Below, in pieces: positions 46,681-56,245 of a DNA stretch of 64,000 nucleotides. A program made the position numbers and the translations under genes. Source of the stretch: Halobacillus massiliensis (lineage in GTDB: Bacteria > Bacillota > Bacilli > Bacillales > Halobacillaceae); the NCBI RefSeq assembly GCF_900166625.1, contig NZ_LT800499.1:1692114-1756113 (forward strand), given 5' to 3'. The notes under the pieces were generated by a model, which saw only the letters and a list, made by a program, of their open reading frames with translations, made no database searches and was not told where the DNA came from. Each line of letters opens with the position of its first letter. Within the stretch, counting starts at the first letter, position 1.

Positions 46681-48372
46681 ATGAGGTACGTTATCGGGGG
46701 AATATTAGTGCTGATAGCGCTAATAATTGCAGGATTAATTTGGCGCAAGAGAGTGTATGATGAAGTTGATCGTTTAGAAGGCTGGAAAATGGACATCATG
46801 CATAGGAATGTTTCGGACGAGCTGTCCAGGGTCAAAGCCCTTAACCTCTCCGGCGAAACTCAGGAAAGGTTTGAAGCCTGGAGGGAGCGCTGGGACAAAA
46901 TTCTTACAAAGGAACTTCCTAATTTGGAAGAGGACTTATTTGAAGCAGAAGAAGCAGCGGACCGTTATAAACTGAATAAAGTGAAAAAAGTGCTAAACCT
47001 CTCTGAACAAAAGCTGCAGGCGATAGAAGAAGATATTGCAGCCATGTTTAAAGAGTTGGAAGATCTTCTGGATTCAGAGAAGAACAGCCGACTTGAAATC
47101 GAGGTTTTACAGCCGGAAATAAAGGAATTAAAAAAATCGCTTATACATAGCCGTCACCAATTTGGAAAAGCTGCCAAAGTTTTTGAAGACAGAGCGGAAG
47201 AGCTTGAATTAGGGCTCAAGCATTATGAGGAGCTTGTGGTCCAAGGTAATTATATGGAAGCGAACAATCTCGTGCAGTTGATAAGGGAGCAGCTTGAAGC
47301 TCTTTCAGTAGAGCTTGCGGTTTTTCCAGACCTTTTAAGGAAAACCCAAAAGGAGCTGCCTGAACAGTTAAGAGAGCTTTCTAACGGCATTGAAGAGATG
47401 GAAGAGGACGGTTATCGTGTGAGGCATTTAGGACTGGAGCCGGAAATTGATAACTATCGTGAGCTCCTTAAGGGGCATACTGCTCGTCTTGAGAAAGGGC
47501 AGAGCGAGGATGTTCAGTCACTGATTGATGAAGTAGAACCCAGGATCCAAGAAATATACCAGGAACTGGAAAAAGAAGCGTTGGCTCACAGCTATGTTGA
47601 CCAGCATCATCCATCTCTTCAGCTTCAGCTGGAGGAGCTTGAAGAACTTGTTCTTGAGACAAAGTACGATATCGAGGAATTGCGTATTGCTTATCAGATG
47701 GAAGAGGAAGATATGGAATCCTATCATGGCATTGAACAGCTTATGTCTCAATTAAAGAAAAAGTATCTCACCTTTGATAAAAAGCGTTCAGATGAAGAAA
47801 CTGCTTATTCGGAGATCAGAGGTGAATTAGATGTTATTAAAGAGCAAGTAGAAGAGCTTAAGGAGAAACATCAGATCTTCAGTGAGAGAGTTCAAGCCCT
47901 GCGCAGGGATGAACTTGATGCAAAACAACAGCTTTCCGAAATGGAACAACTGGTGAATGACACGGACCGTCGCTTGAAGAGAAGCAACCTTCCAGGAATT
48001 CCAGCACAGTTTTTTGAAGGGATGCAGCGGGCTAGTGAGCATATTGATGAAGTTTTTCTAACCCTGGAGAAGCAGCCGCTTAACATGGTGAATGTTCATC
48101 AAAAGCTTGAAGAAGCAATGAAGCATGCTGAATTAGTGAACAGCCAGGCTAAAGCATTACTTCATCAGGCTTATATGTCAGAGAAAGTGATTCAGTACAC
48201 AAACCGTTACCGCAGCCAGTACCCTTTAATAGCGGCAAAGCTGCTTGAAGCGGAGAATGATTTTAGAGCATATCGTTATGAAGAAGCACTTGAGAAAGCT
48301 GCTGCGGCTCTTGAAGAAGTGGAACCAGGCGGTTTATCGAAGCTTGAAGAAAAAGAAGAAGTTCCTATTTAA
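46681..48372 (+). CDS. ezrA: Septation ring formation regulator EzrA
   Basis: 563-aa cell-division protein. One N-terminal membrane helix (YVIGGILVLIALIIAGLIW, residues 3-21) anchors a long cytoplasmic run of coiled-coil repeats rich in Glu, Leu and Lys, as in spectrin-like EzrA. It inhibits extra FtsZ rings and couples FtsZ to wall synthesis. The start has GGAGG eight bases before ATG. Precedes the nifZ-thiI pair as in B. subtilis. Confidence 0.95.
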   Translation: MRYVIGGILVLIALIIAGLIWRKRVYDEVDRLEGWKMDIMHRNVSDELSRVKALNLSGETQERFEAWRERWDKILTKELPNLEEDLFEAEEAADRYKLNKVKKVLNLSEQKLQAIEEDIAAMFKELEDLLDSEKNSRLEIEVLQPEIKELKKSLIHSRHQFGKAAKVFEDRAEELELGLKHYEELVVQGNYMEANNLVQLIREQLEALSVELAVFPDLLRKTQKELPEQLRELSNGIEEMEEDGYRVRHLGLEPEIDNYRELLKGHTARLEKGQSEDVQSLIDEVEPRIQEIYQELEKEALAHSYVDQHHPSLQLQLEELEELVLETKYDIEELRIAYQMEEEDMESYHGIEQLMSQLKKKYLTFDKKRSDEETAYSEIRGELDVIKEQVEELKEKHQIFSERVQALRRDELDAKQQLSEMEQLVNDTDRRLKRSNLPGIPAQFFEGMQRASEHIDEVFLTLEKQPLNMVNVHQKLEEAMKHAELVNSQAKALLHQAYMSEKVIQYTNRYRSQYPLIAAKLLEAENDFRAYRYEEALEKAAAALEEVEPGGLSKLEEKEEVPI

Positions 48373-48507
48373 TGAGTATGAAACATTTCTTTACTCCTTG
48401 TTGATCACTTTCCGCAGGACGTCAGTATTGACGAAAAAGTGGGAGAATGATATAAGAAAGTGTAGATTAGTTCGGATTAAGTAGAAGTTAAGAATTCGTT
48501 AATTATA

Positions 48508-48538
48508 AAGCTAGCCTCGATTAGGGGCTAGCTATTTT
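48508..48538 (+). terminator. Probable terminator of ezrA
   Basis: AGCTAGCC..C and GGGCTAGCT form a stem with 5-base loop, ending in ATTTTC. The T run is short. Confidence 0.65.
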
Positions 48539-48613
48539 CATGTTCCTATGGTTTATTTTTATAGTAAGGAACAGGATAAAAGCAGACGGCATTTTTAAAA
48601 AGGGGAAAGTAAT

Positions 48614-49738
48614 ATGATTTATTTTGACAATAGTGCAACTACACAGCCACATCCTGAAGTCCTGCAGTCTTACCAGCAGGCGGCCACACGTTACTTTGCC
48701 AATCCATCTTCCGTGCACCAGCTTGGCCTTGAAGCTGAAAAGCTGATGGAAAAAACGAGAGAGTCTATTTCTGACAGGCTGGATGTTCTTCCGGAAGAAG
48801 TGGTTTATACTTCAGGTGGCACAGAAGCCAATAATATAGCTGTTAAAGGCACGGCTTTTCAATATAGAAATCGAGGAAAACATTTAATTACGACAAAAGT
48901 CGAACATCCTTCCGTAATGGAAGCATTCAAAGCACTTGAACAAATGGGGTTTGAGGTAACTTATGTGAAGGTGGATCACACAGGACGGGTAAATCCTGAG
49001 GAAATTAAGAAGGTGATTCGGAAAGACACTATATTAATTAGTGTAATGTCTGTTAACAATGAAATCGGCACAGTTCAGCCGATAGAAGAGATCGGAGAGA
49101 TCGCCAGCCATTATCCGAAACTGCTATTTCATGTCGATCATGTCCAGGGAGTAGCTAAAATTCCTTTTTCCATCAGGGATTTTAAGGTAGACTTATGTAC
49201 AATGTCCGGGCACAAAATCCATGGGCTTAAAGGGACAGGTCTTCTTTATGTAAGAAAAGGGATTCGTTTGTTTCCACTTTTTCACGGAGGAGGACATGAA
49301 GGTAATCTTCGCTCAGGTACAGAAAATTTACCTGGAATGGTGGCTTTTGCAAAGGCGTTGAGGCTCGTTCAGGAAGAGAAAAAAGATTCTCATCATCATC
49401 TGATGGGGATTCGAAATTATTTAAGGAAAGAGTTAAGCCATTTTGTAAAGGTTAATTCACCTGAAAATGGCAGTCCTCACATTTTAAATATTTCCATTCC
49501 CGGTTTAAAACCCGAGGTCGTCGTTCATGCTTTGGCAGAGCGAGACATTTATATTTCTACTAAATCCGCCTGCTCATCAAAAGAGCCTGATGTAAGTACA
49601 GTCCTTGCAGCATGCGGCCTCGATCCTGAAATCACAACTTCCGCACTCAGAATCAGTCTGTCTTATCGTAATTCAATGGGGGAAGCTGAAGTTTTTATAA
49701 AACAATTAGAAGAGGTAATTCGTTACTTGAAAAGATAG
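48614..49738 (+). CDS. nifZ: Cysteine desulfurase (NifZ/IscS-like)
   Basis: 374-aa PLP enzyme of the class V aminotransferase family that removes sulfur from cysteine. PLP lysine Lys201 in TMSGHKIHGLKG, catalytic Cys320 in STKSACSSKEP, and N-terminal MIYFDNSATTQPHPEVL. In B. subtilis NifZ passes sulfur to ThiI for tRNA 4-thiouridine; the gene directly before thiI here (14-base gap) supports the same pair. AAAGGGGAAAG precedes the ATG. Confidence 0.95.
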   Translation: MIYFDNSATTQPHPEVLQSYQQAATRYFANPSSVHQLGLEAEKLMEKTRESISDRLDVLPEEVVYTSGGTEANNIAVKGTAFQYRNRGKHLITTKVEHPSVMEAFKALEQMGFEVTYVKVDHTGRVNPEEIKKVIRKDTILISVMSVNNEIGTVQPIEEIGEIASHYPKLLFHVDHVQGVAKIPFSIRDFKVDLCTMSGHKIHGLKGTGLLYVRKGIRLFPLFHGGGHEGNLRSGTENLPGMVAFAKALRLVQEEKKDSHHHLMGIRNYLRKELSHFVKVNSPENGSPHILNISIPGLKPEVVVHALAERDIYISTKSACSSKEPDVSTVLAACGLDPEITTSALRISLSYRNSMGEAEVFIKQLEEVIRYLKR

Positions 49739-49752
49739 AAAGGAAGTATAAT

Positions 49753-50955
49753 ATGGAGTTTGATCATATTTTGATACGTTATGGGGAAATGGCTATAAAG
49801 GGGAAAAACCGAAAGTATTTCGAGAGAAAGCTTCAAAACCAGCTTATCAAAAAGTTAAGTAAATTTGACCGGACGAGAGTAAAGAAAAGAAAAGACCGCA
49901 TGTATGTTCTTCTGAATGGAGAAGATCCACATACGGTTATGGAGGAGTGTAAGAAAGTCTTTGGTATCCACTCCTTAAGTTTTGCGGTCAAAACGGACAA
50001 AGAAGAACAATTAATTAAAGATGCTGCTTTATTTGCTCTTCTTGAGGATCCAACTGTAAAAACATTCAAAGTTTCTTCAAGGAGAGCGGATAAAAGTTTT
50101 CCCATCCCGTCACAGGATTTAAATTATAAAGTAGGCGGCCATATTTTAGCTAACACAGAGGGTGTTACGGTAGATGTTCATAACCCGGATGTAGAATTGA
50201 AAATAGAAGTAAGAAATGATGCCGCTTATATTACTTCACGCGATATACCAGGGGCAGGCGGTCTTCCAGTAGGAACATCCGGCAAATCGCTGCTTATGCT
50301 TTCTGGAGGTATCGATAGTCCGGTTGCCGGATATTTAACAATGAAACGCGGCGTTCAGATTGAGGCTGTTCACTTTCATTCCCCTCCTTACACGAGTGAA
50401 AGAGCTAAGCAGAAAGTGCTCGATTTGGCAAAAGGGCTTTCCAGCTATGGTCATAATATTGTGGTCCATGTCGTTCCTTTTACTGAGCTGCAACAGAAAA
50501 TTCATAGAGAAATGCCAGAGGGATATGGCATGACAATTATGAGACGCATGATGATGAGAATTAGTGAAAGAATCGCCCAAAAAAGAGAAATCCTGTCATT
50601 GACTACTGGAGAAAGCCTTGGTCAAGTTGCAAGCCAGACGATGGAAAGTATGAATGCCATTAATGAGGTAACCAATTATCCAATCATTCGTCCGTTAGTT
50701 GCCATGGATAAGCTGGATATCATTGAAATCTCACGCAAAATCGAAACATACAAAATTTCTACACTTCCTTATGAGGACTGCTGTACAATTTTTGTACCGA
50801 AAGCTCCTAAGACGAAGCCGACAAGGGAAAATGCAAGTTACTACGAGTCAAGTGTCTCTTTTGAAGAAGACATTGAAAAAGCTGTGGCACTAACAGAAAT
50901 GATCGAAGTGTCTGCTGAGCAAAAAGCAGAAGATCTATTTGAAGATCTGTTATAA
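49753..50955 (+). CDS. thiI: tRNA 4-thiouridine synthetase ThiI
   Basis: 400-aa enzyme adding sulfur to U8 of tRNA. N-terminal ferredoxin-like domain and THUMP domain (about 60-165), then a PP-loop adenylation domain with LSGGIDSPVAGYL (Ser184-Ser189). It lacks the C-terminal rhodanese domain of E. coli ThiI, normal for Bacillus, where NifZ supplies sulfur. 14 bases after nifZ; terminator follows. In B. subtilis sspA lies downstream; it is absent here. Confidence 0.96.
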   Translation: MEFDHILIRYGEMAIKGKNRKYFERKLQNQLIKKLSKFDRTRVKKRKDRMYVLLNGEDPHTVMEECKKVFGIHSLSFAVKTDKEEQLIKDAALFALLEDPTVKTFKVSSRRADKSFPIPSQDLNYKVGGHILANTEGVTVDVHNPDVELKIEVRNDAAYITSRDIPGAGGLPVGTSGKSLLMLSGGIDSPVAGYLTMKRGVQIEAVHFHSPPYTSERAKQKVLDLAKGLSSYGHNIVVHVVPFTELQQKIHREMPEGYGMTIMRRMMMRISERIAQKREILSLTTGESLGQVASQTMESMNAINEVTNYPIIRPLVAMDKLDIIEISRKIETYKISTLPYEDCCTIFVPKAPKTKPTRENASYYESSVSFEEDIEKAVALTEMIEVSAEQKAEDLFEDLL

Positions 50956-50965
50956 TAAAGAAACA

Positions 50966-51001
50966 AAAAAGCTCACTATGAATCATAGTGGGCTTATATT
51001 T
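50966..51001 (+). terminator. Terminator after thiI
   Basis: AAGCTCACTATGA pairs with TCATAGTGGGCTT, one mismatch, small loop, and TATATTTTACG tail. Moderately strong. Confidence 0.7.
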
Positions 51002-51024
51002 TACGAATAAAAGGAGTTTCCATT

Positions 51025-52614
51025 ATGAAACTATGGTATGGAGGCAAAATTTACACGATGATTGAGGAAGGGGACTGGGTAGAAGCCGTAGTTACTGACA
51101 ACGGACGTATTGTAGCAACAGGCGATACCCAGGATTTATATTCCGCGTACAAGGATAGAATTTTAGAAGAACACAATTTAAAAGGTTCTGTCATGTACCC
51201 AGGCTTTACTGACAGCCACCTGCACATTATGGGGCATGGGGAGAGGCTTATGCGACTGGATTTAATGTTTATGAAGTCTGCAGAAGAAGTCAAACAGGCG
51301 CTGAGCCAGTATGCTGAACAAGTGGAGCCTGGTGATTGGATTGTAGGAGACGGATGGAATGAGAATCAATGGGTAGATAAGCGAATCATACATAAAAATG
51401 AGCTAGATGAAATATCAACTGATCATCCCATTATGCTTACCCGTGTTTGTCGTCATGCCTTATTAGCCAATTCAAAAGCGATTGAGCTAGCTGGGGTTTC
51501 TGCTAATACACACGATCCTCAGGGCGGTGTAATTGTAAAAGATGAATTCGGTGAACCCACAGGATATTTTCATGATCAGGCTCAGGATTTGATTAAAGAA
51601 GCAATGCCTGAAGTGACTCCGCAATATTTGGAAAAAGCAGCTGAACTGGCTGTCAAGGATATGCATGCTTATGGACTTGTTGGAGGACATAGTGAGGATT
51701 TGAATTATTATGGTGGTTTTAAAAAGACACTTGATGCCTTCCAAAATACAATTGATGGAGAAAAGGTAAAATTCCGTGCCCATCTGCTCGTACATCATGG
51801 AGTCATAGAGGACGTTGACCGGGAAGGAATGGGTTTTAAAAAAGGAAGTGAATATGTAGAATTAGGGGCTTTGAAAATCTTTTCTGATGGAGCTCTTGGC
51901 GGAAGGACAGCATGGCTGAAGGAAGAATATGCGGATGATTCTGGTAATTACGGGGTTGCCATTCATACGAAAGAAGAATTAACAGAGCTTGTCTTAAAAG
52001 CAAGGAAACGAAATATGCCGGTAGCCGTTCATGCAATTGGAGACGGGGCAGCTGAAGCTGTTATAAATGTTTTAAGTGAACATCCTTTAAAGACAGGAGA
52101 ACGGGACAGACTGATTCATGCTCAAATCCTTAACCCGTCTTTAATTGAAAGAATGAAAAATTTGAACATTATATTAGACATACAGCCTACGTTTGTCGCT
52201 TCTGATTTTCCCTGGGTAATAGATCGTCTTGGACATATGAGACTGAAAACCGCATATTCCTGGAAGACGCTGATCGATTCCGGAATTATTTGTGCAGGAG
52301 GATCAGATGCTCCTATTGAAGAGATAAATCCTCTTCTAGGGATACGTGCTGCAGTAGAGCGACGCGCCAGCTATGATCACCAAGTATACCAGGCGGAAGA
52401 AAGACTATCGGTTTTTGAAGCCATTTCTTTATATACGAAAGGAAGCGCACACGCGATTGGCCGGGAACACACTCAGGGTGTTATCGCTCCCGGCTACACC
52501 GCTGACTTTACTGTTCTTGACCGCGATCTTTTTACTGTTAAATCTCACGAACTGGCCGAAGCTACCGTAGTACTCACTGTGGTAGACGAGGATATCATGT
52601 ATCAGAGGTTTTAA
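51025..52614 (+). CDS. ytcJ: Amidohydrolase family protein YtcJ
   Basis: 529-aa metal-dependent hydrolase of the amidohydrolase-3 group. GFTDSHLHIMGHGE holds the HxH metal ligands, and HAIGDGAAEAVINV plus SDAPIEEINPLLGIR are characteristic. Natural substrate is unknown; relatives cut cyclic amides, N-acyl amino acids or similar. AAAGGAG is 12 bases upstream of ATG. Same gene occurs near this place in B. subtilis (ytcJ). It stands alone between two terminators. Confidence 0.9.
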   Translation: MKLWYGGKIYTMIEEGDWVEAVVTDNGRIVATGDTQDLYSAYKDRILEEHNLKGSVMYPGFTDSHLHIMGHGERLMRLDLMFMKSAEEVKQALSQYAEQVEPGDWIVGDGWNENQWVDKRIIHKNELDEISTDHPIMLTRVCRHALLANSKAIELAGVSANTHDPQGGVIVKDEFGEPTGYFHDQAQDLIKEAMPEVTPQYLEKAAELAVKDMHAYGLVGGHSEDLNYYGGFKKTLDAFQNTIDGEKVKFRAHLLVHHGVIEDVDREGMGFKKGSEYVELGALKIFSDGALGGRTAWLKEEYADDSGNYGVAIHTKEELTELVLKARKRNMPVAVHAIGDGAAEAVINVLSEHPLKTGERDRLIHAQILNPSLIERMKNLNIILDIQPTFVASDFPWVIDRLGHMRLKTAYSWKTLIDSGIICAGGSDAPIEEINPLLGIRAAVERRASYDHQVYQAEERLSVFEAISLYTKGSAHAIGREHTQGVIAPGYTADFTVLDRDLFTVKSHELAEATVVLTVVDEDIMYQRF

Positions 52615-52680
52615 TGGAGATGATTAGAAGGTATTTTCTCAATCGGCCGTAATCAAAGGGAGAGAAAGTATTTGAGTATT

Positions 52681-52740
52681 AAAAAATCCGAACTATCAAG
52701 CAGTTCACTTTAAGAACTTGCAATAGTTCGGATTTTTCTA
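52681..52740. terminator. Bidirectional terminator ytcJ/nadK2
   Basis: A 15-bp perfect outer stem (AAAAATCCGAACTAT and its complement) encloses an inner stem CAAG.AGTTC. It separates convergent genes. Confidence 0.88.
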
Positions 52741-52807
52741 ATGAATTTTAAGGGTCTTTTAAATATAATTTATTCGATTGTAAAACTGTAGATTTATTGT
52801 CGCTTTT

Positions 52808-53611
52808 TTATAGGAACGTGCGCTGAACACGTTCCCAATATGAATTATTTTTAAGCTTAACCGTCTTAATAATTTTATCGCTCAATTGAATTTTAAGCTC
52901 GCGAATATTACGTATAGAGTGTGCTTCATTATCCATACCGATGACCGGAAAGTCATTGCCATCCTGAATCACTTTCAGTCTCAATGTACGCTCCGAACCT
53001 AGAATAAAAGAAGAATCCAGTGTACGGTAACGGTTGTTGTTTAAGGAAGCAAGCTCGCTCACCTGAAAACAAGGGATCTTCGGATCAACGACTGCTCCTT
53101 TCGTGGACTTGTTATAGCCTGTGCTTCCTGTAGGTGTAGCAACAATCAGCCCATCTCCACGAAATGTTTCAAAGTGGATATCATCGATATATACATCAAT
53201 CACAATTGATTTAATCAAGGTGGAGCGGACACTGCATTCATTCAGGCAGCAGAAGGTAGATTCATCATTGACGGTAGTTTCAATCATGGGAAAGCGTCGG
53301 ACTTCCAGTTCCTCATACATCATGGAATTTACCATTTCATCATAGTTATCAAGGTTAAAATCACAATAAAGACCGGCTTCATCATCGCGCCTTATGCCTA
53401 CATAAAGGCAGTCCTGTCGAAAACCCGTTTGTCTGACAGCCTGAAGGAAAGTCCCGTCACCTCCAACAGAAATAATAATGTTGGCATTCTTAGCATTCTC
53501 AACAATTGAGAAATTATTTTCTTTTGCTAACTTAAATAAAGGTTCTAATTTTTCATCAAGTTGTTTGTCCGGCGGGTAGTAAAAGTAAAGATTTCTGCGT
53601 TGGTTGGACAT
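52808..53611 (-). CDS. nadK: NAD kinase (YtdI/PpnKB type)
   Basis: 267-aa enzyme making NADP from NAD. GGDGTFLQAVRQ (residues about 50-61) is the diagnostic nucleotide-binding motif, with NECSVRSTLIK and GDGLIVATPTGSTGYN following. B. subtilis has two NAD kinases; this one corresponds to YtdI by neighbourhood. AAGGAGG before ATG 53611. Divergent from ytxK. Confidence 0.94.
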   Translation of the reverse strand: MSNQRRNLYFYYPPDKQLDEKLEPLFKLAKENNFSIVENAKNANIIISVGGDGTFLQAVRQTGFRQDCLYVGIRRDDEAGLYCDFNLDNYDEMVNSMMYEELEVRRFPMIETTVNDESTFCCLNECSVRSTLIKSIVIDVYIDDIHFETFRGDGLIVATPTGSTGYNKSTKGAVVDPKIPCFQVSELASLNNNRYRTLDSSFILGSERTLRLKVIQDGNDFPVIGMDNEAHSIRNIRELKIQLSDKIIKTVKLKNNSYWERVQRTFL

Positions 53612-53758
53612 CGAATAACCTCCTTAATACTATATCTTTCTGTATTTTATCATTTAGCTTCATGAATAGATAGCTGACATACGGAGAGATATCGAATTCT
53701 TGAAGTCAACCGTAAAATCATTTATGATCAACTATAGACTATAAGAGCGCTTAGAAGG

Positions 53759-53797
53759 GACGCCCCGTTGTTGGAAGAAGCAAGGGCGTCTTTTTAT
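53759..53797 (+). terminator. Attenuator-like hairpin upstream of ytxK
   Basis: GACGCCC pairs with GGGCGTC across an 18-base loop that can pair partly (TTG..CAA), then TTTTT. It lies before, not after, a gene, 24 bases from ytxK. The hairpin could stop a leader transcript, or mark the lost 3' end of an upstream gene such as tpx. Confidence 0.65.
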
Positions 53798-53820
53798 GTG
53801 ATACTAGGGGGTTTATATGG

Positions 53821-54813
53821 ATGCGACAAGAGCATGTAGAACAGTTGTTTAAGTGGTTTGATGAAACTTCAGAGGGATTAGAGAAAGATTTGGAGATTAC
53901 GTATTTAGAAGCAGTAACCGAATCAATGGATACTTTATCAAATGGAAAGCCGTTTGAGGATATTCCAGATAATGTACAGAGTTTTCTTCTGAATCAGCTG
54001 ACCCAAATAAAAAAAGATAAATTTTCAAAGGAAGAACTGCGAAAGGCTGTTCAGCTTGCGATTTTAAAAGGAATGAAAGGCGGCGTTCAGCAGCAGCACT
54101 TAGTGACACCGGATGCTGTAGCGATGTTCATGGGATATCTAAGCTCTAAATTGCTTGAAGATAAGCAAAGTTTTAAGATCTTTGATCCTGCATCTGGAAC
54201 AGCTAACCTGTTGACTTCAGTTCTAAACCAGCTCGAAGATAAAGAGATACAGTCATATGCAAGTGAAGTAGACCAGACACTCATTCAGCTGGCAGTCGCT
54301 AATGCGAATCTGCAAAAACATAAGATTGAATTCTTCCATCAGGATAGTCTCCGCCCTTTCCTGCTGGAGCCGGTGGATTTCGTAGTTTCAGATCTGCCTG
54401 TCGGCTATTATCCAGATGATGTCCAGGCAGCTAAATACCAGCTGAAAGCAGAGGAAGATCATTCTTATGCTCATCACCTGTTTATTGAACAGAGTTTAAC
54501 CTATACTAAGCCAGACGGTTACTTAATGTATATTGTGCCGAATTTTCTTTTCGATAGTGATCAGTCTCATCAGCTTAATTCTTTCTTGAGAGAAGAGGCC
54601 CATATTGTAGGAATGCTTCAGCTTTCGGATTCCTTGTTTAAAGATGAAAAACATGGAAAAAGTATATTAATTCTCCAGAAAAAAGGAGGAGAGGCAAAAC
54701 CTCCGAAGCAGGCATTATTAGCTAAGCTTCCATCCTTCAAGAGCCCGCAGGCTATGGCTGATATTATTGGACAGATTAACCAGTGGTTTAAAGACTATAA
54801 AACGGCAAAATAG
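53821..54813 (+). CDS. ytxK: YtxK, class I SAM-dependent methyltransferase
   Basis: 330-aa protein resembling N6-adenine DNA methyltransferases. SAM motif KIFDPASGTANLLTSV (about 116-131), and motif IV DLPVGYYP in place of NPPF/NPPY. It has no restriction-enzyme partner nearby. The target is unknown; B. subtilis YtxK sits next to ackA too. ATG 53821 follows GGGGG by about 10 bases; an overlapping ATG four bases earlier is out of frame. Ends 125 bases before ackA. Confidence 0.88.
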   Translation: MRQEHVEQLFKWFDETSEGLEKDLEITYLEAVTESMDTLSNGKPFEDIPDNVQSFLLNQLTQIKKDKFSKEELRKAVQLAILKGMKGGVQQQHLVTPDAVAMFMGYLSSKLLEDKQSFKIFDPASGTANLLTSVLNQLEDKEIQSYASEVDQTLIQLAVANANLQKHKIEFFHQDSLRPFLLEPVDFVVSDLPVGYYPDDVQAAKYQLKAEEDHSYAHHLFIEQSLTYTKPDGYLMYIVPNFLFDSDQSHQLNSFLREEAHIVGMLQLSDSLFKDEKHGKSILILQKKGGEAKPPKQALLAKLPSFKSPQAMADIIGQINQWFKDYKTAK

Positions 54814-54835
54814 TGAGAAAATAAAGAATATATAA

Positions 54836-54849
54836 AGTAAACGTTATCA
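54836..54849 (+). promoter_or_regulatory. Candidate cre (CcpA) site for ackA
   Basis: AGTAAACGTTATCA agrees with the cre consensus at 13 of 14 positions. It lies about 55 bases upstream of the predicted transcription start of ackA, a position that fits activation by CcpA, as known for B. subtilis ackA. Confidence 0.65.
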
Positions 54850-54862
54850 CTAGTTTCATGTC

Positions 54863-54891
54863 TTGAAATCGGCAGTTTCGGGTGGTTAAAT
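54863..54891 (+). promoter_or_regulatory. Sigma-A promoter of ackA
   Basis: TTGAAA, 17 bases, TTAAAT, downstream of the cre site and about 48 bases before the start codon. Confidence 0.6.
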
Positions 54892-54938
54892 GGTTATGGT
54901 AGAAAGAAGCGAGCCTATTATTAAGGGGATGAACAACG

Positions 54939-56126
54939 TTGAACAATATATTAGCAATTAATGCAGGAAGTTCTTCCTTGAAATTTCAATTAATTGAAAT
55001 GCCGGAAGAAACTGTTATTACTAAAGGATTAGTTGAAAGAATCGGTTTAAATAATTCAATTTTTACGATCGAATTTGATGATAAAGAAGATGAAACAGTT
55101 ACAGAAATCGAAGATCATGAAGTAGCTGTTAAAATGCTGCTTGAAAAGTTGACAGCTCATGGCATTATTCAGTCACTCGATGAAATTGACGGGGTTGGGC
55201 ACCGTGTCGTACACGGAGGTGAACGCTTCAGTGAGTCTGTGCTAATTACAGAGGAAGTAATTAAAGAGATTCAGGAAGTGTCAGATTTAGCGCCGCTGCA
55301 TAACCCAGCAAACTTAACAGGCATTAATGCCTTTCGTGAAGTTCTGCCTAATGTCCCTCATGTGGCAGTTTTTGACACGGCTTTCCATCAGTCTATGCCG
55401 GAACAGTCTTATCTTTACAGCCTGCCATATGAATATTACGAAAAGTACGGTATTCGTAAGTACGGTTTCCACGGAACTTCCCACAAGTATGTATCCGAGC
55501 GTGCCGCAGAAATGCTTGGGCGTCCGCTTGATCAGCTTCGTCTGCTTTCCTGCCATTTAGGTAACGGAGCAAGTATTGCAGCGATTGAAGGCGGAAAATC
55601 TATTGATACTTCCATGGGATTTACACCGTTGGCAGGTGTCACAATGGGAACACGCTCTGGAAATATTGACCCTGCTTTAATTCCTTTTATTATGGAGAAA
55701 ACAGGGAAGACGGCTGCTGAAGTTATGAATGTATTAAATAAAGAAAGTGGAATGCTTGCACTGTCAGGGTTCTCCAGCGATCTTCGTGATATCGAGAAAA
55801 AAGCGAATGATGGAGACGAGCGTGCTGAACTTGCCCTTGAAGTATTCGCAGCGAGAATTCACAAATATATCGGTTCCTATGCAGCACGTATGCACGGAAT
55901 TGATGGGATTATCTTTACTGCAGGTGTAGGTGAAAACAGTGTCACTATGCGTGAGCGGGTTCTTAAAGGACTTGAATTTATGGGAGTTTATTGGGATCCT
56001 TCCTTAAACCAGGTTCGAGGAAAAGAAGCGTTTGTTAACTACCCTCACTCTCCGGTTAAAGTTATGATAATTCCAACCAATGAAGAAGTTATGATCGCAA
56101 GAGATACAGTTGAAAAAGGACTATAA
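54939..56126 (+). CDS. ackA: Acetate kinase AckA
   Basis: 395-aa ATP:acetate phosphotransferase, overflow acetate pathway. [16 protein letters not shown] and [25 protein letters not shown] are standard family blocks. The TTG start at 54939 lies ten bases after AAGGGG; the nearby ATG 54929 is in a different frame and hits a stop. CcpA activation is suggested by the cre site upstream. Follows ytxK as in B. subtilis; terminator at 56128. Confidence 0.96.
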   Translation: MNNILAINAGSSSLKFQLIEMPEETVITKGLVERIGLNNSIFTIEFDDKEDETVTEIEDHEVAVKMLLEKLTAHGIIQSLDEIDGVGHRVVHGGERFSESVLITEEVIKEIQEVSDLAPLHNPANLTGINAFREVLPNVPHVAVFDTAFHQSMPEQSYLYSLPYEYYEKYGIRKYGFHGTSHKYVSERAAEMLGRPLDQLRLLSCHLGNGASIAAIEGGKSIDTSMGFTPLAGVTMGTRSGNIDPALIPFIMEKTGKTAAEVMNVLNKESGMLALSGFSSDLRDIEKKANDGDERAELALEVFAARIHKYIGSYAARMHGIDGIIFTAGVGENSVTMRERVLKGLEFMGVYWDPSLNQVRGKEAFVNYPHSPVKVMIIPTNEEVMIARDTVEKGL

Positions 56127-56127
56127 A

Positions 56128-56164
56128 GCAAACAGGCTGGTTTTATTCCAGCCTGTTTTTTTTG
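56128..56164 (+). terminator. Terminator of ackA
   Basis: AAACAGGCTGG and CCAGCCTGTTT perfect 11-bp stem with 7-base loop and T run. Confidence 0.92.
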
Positions 56165-56245
56165 ATAAATTTTAAGGACTATTTCTCAAATGAAGATAAT
56201 CAGGATACAATAAGAATAGCAGCTGATTCCAGAGGAGTGATAAGT

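Noticed and set aside
54929..54961. ATG at 54929 as the ackA start
   Set aside because: It is in another frame and ends after ten codons; TTG 54939 reads into the conserved [10 protein letters not shown].
56162..56245. Earlier start of the EcsC-family gene
   Set aside because: That start lies in the T run of the ackA terminator; the TTG at 56246 has AGAGGAGTG.
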